A DNA stretch of 34,058 nucleotides, from assembly GCA_016286555.1 (NCBI GenBank), contig JAEETA010000026.1, positions 1-34,058 of the forward strand, read 5' to 3'. The notes under the pieces are model-generated. The model did not search any database and had not been told where the DNA came from. It saw only the letters and a program-made list of their open reading frames with translations. The translations under genes were made by a program, and so were the position numbers. This DNA comes from Lachnospiraceae bacterium. GTDB taxonomy: Bacteria; Bacillota; Clostridia; Lachnospirales; Lachnospiraceae. Of the stretch, positions 27,990 to 34,058 are shown one piece after another (position 1 is the first letter of the stretch; the number at the start of each line of letters is the position of its first letter).

Positions 27990-30272
27990 TCAGCGATTCT
28001 CCTTGATGTAGAGAGAAACTCTGCTCTGAATGATATCCATCACGTCCTCTGCGGACTTCTGGTTGTTGTAGAAGGCCTGGGCCTCCTCGTCGATGATCTC
28101 GTATACTTCGTTAAAGTGAGGATCCATGACTTTAGCATTAGCAAGGAACTCATTGAGTTTTGCCACATCCTCACGGGTCACATCTTCATAGGTGTACTCC
28201 CAGTCATCCCAGCCGATGCCGTTTCCTTTGACACTGCCTTCGGGAGTGAAGAACTTCTCAAAGTACTGCTCTCTTGCAGTGAGGTTGGAAGGGATGCCGT
28301 ACATCCATCCGCCGGGTTCCTGCATCAGCGAGAACTTCACAAAGGCAAAAGCCGCATCCGGATCAGCGCACTTGGTGGTGATCATGGCAGCACCGTCAAA
28401 GTTCAGTCCGTAGCAGGGCTTGCCATCCATGGTGGGATATCCGATGAAAGCCGCACCGCCGGTCATAGCTTCGTACATCTGAATGTCCTCGGGACCGGAA
28501 AAAGTATTGTCCATCAGAAGGATCTTGCCCTTCTCCATCCGCTTGGGGGAAGACTCCATGGACTCGTACTCGGTGTAATCGATCTCGCTCTTCTGCTGCT
28601 TCAGGATCTCCAGAACCTTCTTAAACTCAGGACTGTTCAGATTCACCTCACCGGTTTCAAAGTTTGCAAAGCGATCCAGGGAATAACCCATCAGCAGTCT
28701 TGCGGTATAGGATCTGTCGGTGTAGTCCAGAATGTCTGCTTCGGGATGTGCCTCGATGATGTTCATGCACTCATCGATGGTCCAGCCGGCCTTATCACCC
28801 AGAATAGATTTCTTACCCGTAGGAACGCTGGCATAGACCACGGTAGGAATGCCGTAGAGCTGTCCGTCCACACTGAAGGCCTCCAGCGCTTCGGGAGCGT
28901 AATCGTTCAGATCGATCTCGGAAGCGTTTGCAAAATAAGAAGTCAGATCCTGCACAACGCCCTTGCTCTGCAGCGTATTAAAGGAAATGGTCTCCTGGCC
29001 GTAATTGGTGAGGTAAACCATATCCGGAGGATTATCTCCCAGGAGCTCATTCTGGAAATTGGTCATGGCCTCATCGTAGGACATTTCGGTATTCCAGTCA
29101 TAGTAAGTCTTGATCTCAATGCGGTAGTCAGACTGAGATTTATTGAACTTAATGGCGGTGGAAGTCACATCCTGGTCCTCATAAAGCATCCCCAGGGTAA
29201 GTGTCTTGGTGTTGGGTACCTCACTGCGAGCCACCTTATGGATCGTGGCAACGGAGGCGTCTCCGCTGTTCCAGTCGTAGATCACAGCCAAGTATGTATC
29301 TTCGCCGGTCTGGGCCATGGCCTGGACCTGATCTCCTGCGATGTTCAGATCCGTCCATTTAAAGAGCACTTCGCTCTTACCGGCTTCGGGATCATTGAGA
29401 TACACCTCCGTGGAGCCGTACTCCAGAAGCTTTCCGTCGGAGGTTTCCGCCGCATGATAAGTACCGCGGTTCACGGGGAAATTGTTCAGCTTGCCGCCCA
29501 GCTTTGCACCGGCAAAATCAATGGGGAATGCTTCCAGGGAAGTGTTCCCGTAGATCATCACGTAAATCTTGCCCTTGTAACGGAACATGCCATTAGGCCA
29601 GTCGGAAAGATCGATGGTACCTGCGGCATTTCCTTCACTGTCTGCCAGGTAGATCTTCGAATCGCCGGCCATATAGATGTTTCCGGCTTCATCGACGCTC
29701 AGATAGCTGATGTAGCCGTCCTCTCCCATGATACTGCCGATGTCATTGACGAAGAGCACCTCACCGTCCTGGGTTACATGCACCAGATAGAAGGTATTCT
29801 TATAATCCTCAGTGCCTTCCGTGTACTGATAGACACAGACCACAGCATAAATGGTACCGTCAGCCGCAAATCCGAAATCGTTTAGATAGGTGTTTACAAG
29901 CTCCCCATCTGCCGTTTCCGGCATTTCCACGAAATCAGAAGGCTTCAACTGCTTCTTCGTTTCCAGCGTCTCGGGATCCATGCCTTTCAACACAGCGGTG
30001 GACTCATTCTCGCCATTTTCCTCGTAGGACTGGCTCCAGAGGAGGCCGTCAGCGATCTGGCAGCTGTAAAAATCCGAGTTCTCAGGTGTGTCCGCAAAGG
30101 AAGCCACATACGCAAACTCACTAAGGTTCGCATCTGCCACAGCGCTCATGGTCTCGGAAGCGCCTGCTGCGGATCCCGTGGAGCCGTCCTTCCCTGCGCC
30201 GCATCCCGTAAGCATGGAAACTGCCAGGAGAGATGCCAACACTTTTATCAGGATATGATTTTTTCTTTTCAT
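27990..30272 (-). CDS. Chimeric sugar-binding lipoprotein (first copy)
   Basis: The protein has 760 residues. Start chosen at the ATG at 30272, with GAGGGG seven bases upstream and a normal lipoprotein signal (basic start, hydrophobic core, LTGC lipobox at about 21-24); the frame extends upstream to 30353 but without signal-like sequence. Residues about 40-350 are beta-rich with repeated units (GTIYAVVCVYQY, GNIYMAGDSKIY, GKIYVMIYGN), suggesting a propeller. Residues about 360-740 match an ABC solute-binding protein (AIKFNKSQSDYRIEI, PPDMVYLTNYG, AFAFVKFSL), ending in EAQAFYNNQKSAEDVMDIIQSRVSLY, a close parallel of the second copy. It is the first gene of the operon and is expected to deliver sugar to the two permeases. 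Confidence 0.9.
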   Translation of the reverse strand: MKRKNHILIKVLASLLAVSMLTGCGAGKDGSTGSAAGASETMSAVADANLSEFAYVASFADTPENSDFYSCQIADGLLWSQSYEENGENESTAVLKGMDPETLETKKQLKPSDFVEMPETADGELVNTYLNDFGFAADGTIYAVVCVYQYTEGTEDYKNTFYLVHVTQDGEVLFVNDIGSIMGEDGYISYLSVDEAGNIYMAGDSKIYLADSEGNAAGTIDLSDWPNGMFRYKGKIYVMIYGNTSLEAFPIDFAGAKLGGKLNNFPVNRGTYHAAETSDGKLLEYGSTEVYLNDPEAGKSEVLFKWTDLNIAGDQVQAMAQTGEDTYLAVIYDWNSGDASVATIHKVARSEVPNTKTLTLGMLYEDQDVTSTAIKFNKSQSDYRIEIKTYYDWNTEMSYDEAMTNFQNELLGDNPPDMVYLTNYGQETISFNTLQSKGVVQDLTSYFANASEIDLNDYAPEALEAFSVDGQLYGIPTVVYASVPTGKKSILGDKAGWTIDECMNIIEAHPEADILDYTDRSYTARLLMGYSLDRFANFETGEVNLNSPEFKKVLEILKQQKSEIDYTEYESMESSPKRMEKGKILLMDNTFSGPEDIQMYEAMTGGAAFIGYPTMDGKPCYGLNFDGAAMITTKCADPDAAFAFVKFSLMQEPGGWMYGIPSNLTAREQYFEKFFTPEGSVKGNGIGWDDWEYTYEDVTREDVAKLNEFLANAKVMDPHFNEVYEIIDEEAQAFYNNQKSAEDVMDIIQSRVSLYIKENR

Positions 30273-30332
30273 TGGATTTCCCCTCAAAAAATGAATGGTA
30301 GATGATACAAATGTCAGAAAACCTGCATACCC

Positions 30333-30341
30333 ATCATAGCA
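30333..30341 (-). promoter_or_regulatory. Extended -10 promoter of the transport operon
   Basis: On the minus strand TGCTATGAT forms an extended -10 (TATGAT at 30333-30338 with TG one base before). The -35 region falls in the tail of the preceding terminator and is poor (GGTGTT), as expected for an extended -10 or an activator-dependent promoter. It lies about 60 bases before the first solute-binding gene. Confidence 0.5.
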
Positions 30342-30355
30342 TAGATAAAGCAAAA

Positions 30356-30391
30356 AACACCTTAAGAATTTATGAATGTTCTCAAGGTGTT
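30356..30391 (-). terminator. Intrinsic terminator after the PIN/NYN-like gene
   Basis: A 13-bp stem (30356-30368 with 30379-30391; AACACCTTGAGAA type) is perfect as minus-strand RNA with one G-U pair and is followed by TTTTTTGCTTT. It lies 65 bases after the stop of the gene at 30457 and directly before the transport-operon promoter. Confidence 0.85.
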
Positions 30392-30392
30392 T

Positions 30393-30408
30393 CTTAAGAT
30401 TGCTTAAG
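30393..30408. repeat. Tandem CTTAAG palindromes
   Basis: CTTAAG occurs at 30393-30398 and 30403-30408, one turn apart (10 bases), and again inside the terminator stem at 30361-30366. The pair forms TCTTAAGATTGCTTAAGA, an imperfect inverted repeat about 55 bases upstream of the transport-operon -10. It could be an operator or a chance feature of an A/T-rich gap. Confidence 0.3.
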
Positions 30409-30456
30409 AATATGTTAAAGCTTGCAAGATTTCCTTCAAGGAAACTCTGCCAATGT

Positions 30457-31527
30457 TTACGCTTTGAAAATATCCTTCATTTTCGGCCGCAAAATGCGGT
30501 ACACTTCCGTGCCGTGCTCATCCCGGTAGATCTTTTCGATGCCGTCATGGATGTCCGCCAGATTTTCGGGAGATCCGGCCTTCACGAGGAGGTCATAGAT
30601 CTGGGAAATGCGGGAGGCGTCCTCTTCGGGAAGGAGGGCGGTGAGCTTCTCCTTGTTGGGAGTGAGGGCGGGCTTGGGAGCCGCTTCCTTCTCGGGAGCA
30701 GTCTTGGCACTGTCGTTTGCAGCAGCACCAGCCTTAGGTTTCTCGCTCTTGGGTTTCGAAGCCTTGGGGCGTTCTGCCTTCGGAGCTTCAACCGCAGACT
30801 GAGCAGCCTCAGAAACGGACTTAGACACTTCTGCATCAGGCTTAGCAGTTTCAACCACCTTCACGGGTGCTTCAACAGCTTTCCCAACTTCTTCAATCTT
30901 TGCATCTATCACAGCACTCACAGGCGATTCAGCAGTAGTGGCGCTCTCTATAGGTTTCTTCGTGGTCACGGTACGCCGTACCACTTTCTTCTCAGGATCC
31001 GACTTCTTCGTAGCGGTCTCTCCTGCCTTGGTAGCACTGCCTGCAGTCTTCGTACTCTTGGTATGAAGCAGGCCGCGACTCTTGGATGCGCCCTTCTTTC
31101 CGGTCTTTGCCGGTTTGCCGGTAACCTCCGCAGCCGTCTTGCGGGAGACCTTAAAGCCCTTCTTCTCCCAGAAGCGGATGGCTGCGTCATATCCTCCGTC
31201 GTCAGAGATGATGATATACTCAGCGGATTCGTTATCCCGGATCAGGAATCCCAGGTAGGATACCAGCTGAAAATCCAGTCCGTTCTTGCCGGTGAAGCAC
31301 TCCATCAGCTCCACCTGTTTTCCGGAAGAAAGGATCCCATTGAGGTTCTCATAGGACACATTCCCGGAGTTCATGGTAAAAAACACATAAATCTTGTCCT
31401 GCGCTGTCATATTATCCAGCAGCAGGGTCCAAACAGAGCGGACATTTTCCGTATCAATGAGATACACATGTCCCTCTTCGCGCACGGGCTCTTCTGCCTG
31501 AGCCGCACGCCTTCCAAACAAAGCCAT
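30457..31527 (-). CDS. PIN/NYN-like domain protein with Lys/Ala-rich tail
   Basis: The protein has 356 residues. Residues about 20-135 resemble a PIN-like/NYN nuclease fold: YLIDTENV, a central FTGKNGLDFQLVSYLG and IIISDDGGYDAAIRFWEKKG, giving the acidic residues expected at the metal site (D in IDTEN, D in GLDF, DD and D in SDDGGYD). Residues about 140-285 are low-complexity, rich in Lys, Ala, Pro, Ser and Glu, likely disordered and nucleic-acid-binding. A short helical domain (about 290-356) closes the protein. The frame begins at TTG (31533), but AAAGGA lies six bases before the ATG at 31527, which is chosen. It follows the phosphodiesterase gene by 25 bases and is likely co-transcribed. 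Nuclease activity is inferred from motifs only. Confidence 0.8.
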   Translation of the reverse strand: MALFGRRAAQAEEPVREEGHVYLIDTENVRSVWTLLLDNMTAQDKIYVFFTMNSGNVSYENLNGILSSGKQVELMECFTGKNGLDFQLVSYLGFLIRDNESAEYIIISDDGGYDAAIRFWEKKGFKVSRKTAAEVTGKPAKTGKKGASKSRGLLHTKSTKTAGSATKAGETATKKSDPEKKVVRRTVTTKKPIESATTAESPVSAVIDAKIEEVGKAVEAPVKVVETAKPDAEVSKSVSEAAQSAVEAPKAERPKASKPKSEKPKAGAAANDSAKTAPEKEAAPKPALTPNKEKLTALLPEEDASRISQIYDLLVKAGSPENLADIHDGIEKIYRDEHGTEVYRILRPKMKDIFKA

Positions 31528-31552
31528 TTCCAATCCTTTCCAGATGTCGGGA

Positions 31553-33493
31553 TCAGACGATCTCTTCCAGATGTTCCTGGGCCTCGATCTTATTGAACTT
31601 CTTCACATAGGTGATGAAGTCAAAGATGGACGCAGGCTTGTGGAAGAAATAACCCTGGCAGAATTCGCATCCGTGGGATTCCAGGAACACTTTCTGCTCC
31701 TGGGTCTCCACGCCCTCTACCACGATCTTGAACTGTGATCCCTTCAGGAGCTGGATGGTGTTCTCCAGGAAGGTTCCCTTTGCGGTGAGATCCTTCGTAT
31801 TCCAGAGAATGCTCTTGTCGATCTTCACGATCTCGAAGTCCAGATCTACGAGGCTCTCCATATTGGAAGCCCCGGTTCCGAAATCGTCGAGACTGAAGGT
31901 AATGCCCATCTCCTGAAATCTTAACATGGTATTACGCAGCATCTCCAAGGATTTGGCCGTAGCGGTCTCGGTGATCTCGAGGTTGATCTGCTGAGGGCTG
32001 ACCTGATACTCCTCCATGATCTGCCGGAAACGCTCCACCAGGTTACTGCGCATGCACTGCAGAGGTGACAGATTCACCTCAACGAAATCGATTCCCATGG
32101 ACTTGAAATCGCGCCATCCGATGTCCCTGCAAACCGATTCGAAAACAAATTCTCCCAGATCGTAGATGGATCCGGTCTCCTCAGCGACGCGAATAAACTC
32201 GTCGGGAGAGATCCAGCCCAGCTCCTCATCATACAGCCGCAGCAAAGCCTCCGCCGAGTGGATGCGATCACTCTGAGAGTCCCAGATGGGCTGATAGTAG
32301 ACCTGGAAGTTCCCGTGGGAAAGTCCCTTGGAGATGGCTCTCGACACGAGAATGTCCCTTCTGAAAACGGAGAGATCCTGTTCCCGCATCATCTTCACCA
32401 CCTCATCCTGATGGTGTTTTCTGCGGGCAAACATGGAATAGATCTCATCCAGCGTTCCCACCGCCTCGGGGATGCGATAGGACGCGATGGTAGTGATGAA
32501 AGGAACCAGATATCCGTTCATCTCCCAGGGATGGTCAAAGCGCTCCATCAGCGCATTCTCAATCTCCTTCACTCTCGCTTCACGAGCGTGATACAGCAGG
32601 AGGCAGAAGAAACCATCCTCACAGTCATAGATCTCCACATCCTTCCCCAAGCTCAACAGGAAATCGGCTACGCTCTTCTCAATGGCGTCGGTGACCACAT
32701 ATCCCAGTCTGGTGGAAACATCCTCATAGTTCTGGAAAAAGAGTCCGAAACAATGGAAACGGATGCCGGAACTGATGGAGGACTGAAGCTCTCCCATGAG
32801 TGCATTCCGGTTCAGGAGACCCGTGACAGGGTCATAGAGTTCATCCCGGTTCTCCACCGTAAACAGCACGGTCAGGGAGCCGAGTGACATCACAAAGACT
32901 TCCGTGGGCGTCGTGGTGGAGAAATACTGGATGATCACACCGATGATCGTCACAACGATAAACAGTGAGATGGTCCAGGCTTCATCATTCCGGACAGCTT
33001 TCCGGTACTTGATGATCTCGTACAGCACAAAGCCCATGTAAAAAGCCGCAGCAAAATACTCCAGTGCCATAAAGATGGCTCTGGTATAAATGCCGTTGGC
33101 GTCAAAGTAAAACACCGTATGATATGCGGGATTCAGGAACAGCGGGATGTAGAACAGAATCAGCGGAATACAGAGAAGTGCTACTTTCCGCTTATCAATC
33201 TCATGAATACGACCGGTGATCTCCATCACGAACAGAGTGCAGATAAATGCAGTGAGTGGATGGAAAAAATGGTACCCGAAGAAACAGATCGACTTGAGCT
33301 GGTAAACACCTCTGGGAAAATGATTGCACAGCAAAATGCCGGCAAGATCAAAGCCACAGGCAAGCTCTCCCACGATCAGGAATGCGATATAGATTTTGTT
33401 TTTCAGTGCATTGACTCCCTTTTTGGACAGGACGCAGATGATCGCGACCATGTAGACCAGGAATCCGCACAATAAAAAATCCGGATTATACAT
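31553..33493 (-). CDS. Membrane GGDEF(degenerate)-EAL phosphodiesterase
   Basis: The protein has 646 residues. About seven membrane segments (5-212) form a possible sensor. The GGDEF-like region (about 218-365) keeps DPVTGLLNR but replaces the active motif with CEDGF (291-295), so it should not make c-di-GMP. The EAL domain (about 385-640) is complete: E415 (EALLRL), EVNLSP, LEITET, LDDFGTG, VKIDKS, VEGVET and CQGYFF, so it should hydrolyse c-di-GMP to pGpG. The degenerate GGDEF may bind GTP or act as a regulatory domain. The frame starts with GTG at 33538, but the ATG at 33493 has AAGGA nine bases upstream and better fits TM1, so it is chosen. Confidence 0.92.
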   Translation of the reverse strand: MYNPDFLLCGFLVYMVAIICVLSKKGVNALKNKIYIAFLIVGELACGFDLAGILLCNHFPRGVYQLKSICFFGYHFFHPLTAFICTLFVMEITGRIHEIDKRKVALLCIPLILFYIPLFLNPAYHTVFYFDANGIYTRAIFMALEYFAAAFYMGFVLYEIIKYRKAVRNDEAWTISLFIVVTIIGVIIQYFSTTTPTEVFVMSLGSLTVLFTVENRDELYDPVTGLLNRNALMGELQSSISSGIRFHCFGLFFQNYEDVSTRLGYVVTDAIEKSVADFLLSLGKDVEIYDCEDGFFCLLLYHAREARVKEIENALMERFDHPWEMNGYLVPFITTIASYRIPEAVGTLDEIYSMFARRKHHQDEVVKMMREQDLSVFRRDILVSRAISKGLSHGNFQVYYQPIWDSQSDRIHSAEALLRLYDEELGWISPDEFIRVAEETGSIYDLGEFVFESVCRDIGWRDFKSMGIDFVEVNLSPLQCMRSNLVERFRQIMEEYQVSPQQINLEITETATAKSLEMLRNTMLRFQEMGITFSLDDFGTGASNMESLVDLDFEIVKIDKSILWNTKDLTAKGTFLENTIQLLKGSQFKIVVEGVETQEQKVFLESHGCEFCQGYFFHKPASIFDFITYVKKFNKIEAQEHLEEIV

Positions 33494-33544
33494 TCTCTGA
33501 GTTCCTTCATTGCGGGCTTTCTTTCCGAAAATTCCCACACAAAG

Positions 33545-33563
33545 TAATCTGCATCGCAGATTA
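33545..33563. repeat. Perfect hairpin in the phosphodiesterase 5' leader
   Basis: TAATCTGC (33545-33552) and its complement GCAGATTA (33556-33563) are separated by three bases. It lies between the -10 (33575-33580) and the ATG at 33493. With no T run it is not a terminator; it may be an operator or an mRNA stem. Confidence 0.45.
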
Positions 33564-33574
33564 ACACAGAGGAT

Positions 33575-33580
33575 ATTATA
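33575..33580 (-). promoter_or_regulatory. Extended -10 of the phosphodiesterase gene
   Basis: TGATATAAT on the minus strand gives a consensus TATAAT (33575-33580) with TG one base upstream. It overlaps the stop codon of the YfhO-like gene. The -35 is poor. The leader is about 75 bases and contains the hairpin at 33545-33563. Confidence 0.55.
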
Positions 33581-34058
33581 TCATACGTTCTATTAAAATA
33601 CCACCACCGAAAAACGTGGTATCAGACACTGTTCCGGAGTTCATACGGATACTTAGCAAAGTCAGGTAAAGAATAGCCAGTAGTGCGCAGATCACTGCAA
33701 TGATCGTTCCGGTCTTTACACCCGGAGGCACATAAGTGATCTCCACAGAATGGGTTCCTGCAGGAACAGGGATCAGAAGCAGGGCATCCCGGTAACTGCC
33801 GTAATCCACAACCTGCCCATCCACCTTCACCTCGAAATCATCTTCATAGGGCAGCGTTACCAAAAGGTCAGAATCCTCAGGCATGGTCACATTTCCGGAA
33901 TAGTGCCCGCCCTCGATCACATCCGGGGAGAACTGCGCCTGCTGCAGTTTACCGATAGCTGCAGCATAAGCTTCCCGGTCAAAGGATACCACGATGGCAT
34001 CCCCAAACTCCTTCGTCCCGGCAGCTACGATCCGCACCTCTTCTCCCGGGGTGAAAGT
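33576..34058 (-). CDS. YfhO-like membrane protein, C-terminal part (partial)
   Basis: The frame is open to the right edge of the window, so only the last 160 residues are seen. They hold a beta-rich outer domain with the YfhO C-terminal pattern (LLVTLPYEDDFEVKVDGQ, LLLIPVPAGTHSVEITYVPPG) followed by a final membrane segment (GTIIAVICALLAILYLTLL) and a short tail. YfhO-family proteins are large GT-C-fold-like membrane proteins linked to lipoteichoic acid glycosylation in Bacillus. No true start is in the window. The following phosphodiesterase promoter overlaps its stop codon, and I see no terminator between them, so some readthrough is likely. Confidence 0.85.
   Translation of the reverse strand, partial: TFTPGEEVRIVAAGTKEFGDAIVVSFDREAYAAAIGKLQQAQFSPDVIEGGHYSGNVTMPEDSDLLVTLPYEDDFEVKVDGQVVDYGSYRDALLLIPVPAGTHSVEITYVPPGVKTGTIIAVICALLAILYLTLLSIRMNSGTVSDTTFFGGGILIERMI

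Noticed and set aside
33494..33575. c-di-GMP riboswitch before the phosphodiesterase gene
   Set aside because: The leader is short and I do not see the conserved core of the known c-di-GMP riboswitch classes.

Overview
The window reads as a stretch of a Clostridia (Bacillota) chromosome, most likely Lachnospiraceae. The evidence is the 16S rRNA 5' end at the left edge, the gene order secG-rnr-smpB-ssrA, leftward operons with AGGAGG-type ribosome binding sites, intrinsic terminators, and many sugar-uptake and cyclic-di-GMP genes. Genus cannot be fixed from 98 bases of 16S. Apart from one gene, everything is transcribed leftward (minus strand).

Layout from left to right. (1) 1-480: the 5' end of an rRNA operon, its leader and a strong consensus promoter. 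(2) 519-6847: a five-gene operon with a near-consensus promoter and a terminator: small coiled-coil membrane protein, OmpR-type regulator, sensor kinase, large polytopic membrane protein, lipoprotein. (3) 6940-9835: the only rightward gene, a fused type-B carboxylesterase and GH43 glycosidase without a signal peptide, ending at a bidirectional terminator. (4) 9852-16923: hybrid histidine kinase, then a PTS EIIC-EAL fusion overlapping it by 4 bases, then a sugar-binding-protein-like domain fused to GGDEF. This looks like a sugar-sensing c-di-GMP module. (5) 16986-20437: secG, rnr (RNase R), smpB and ssrA (tmRNA), the protein-export and ribosome-rescue cluster. (6) 20464-30338: a six-gene transport operon with two chimeric solute-binding lipoproteins (N-terminal repeat/propeller-like region plus C-terminal sugar-binding domain), two sugar ABC permeases, an HlyD-like adaptor and a MacB-like periplasmic-domain protein, with no ATPase gene. 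(7) 30356-33580: a membrane GGDEF(degenerate)-EAL phosphodiesterase and a PIN/NYN-like protein with a long Lys/Ala-rich tail. (8) 33576-34058: the C-terminal part of a YfhO-like membrane protein cut by the window edge.

The two most unusual systems are the sugar-linked c-di-GMP operon (opposing synthesis and degradation domains, each attached to a sugar-recognition module) and the ABC importer operon with built-in efflux-type adaptor proteins. The esterase-GH43 fusion, convergent with the c-di-GMP operon, suggests that intracellular breakdown of esterified plant oligosaccharides may sit next to the signalling that senses them; that link is inference from proximity only.
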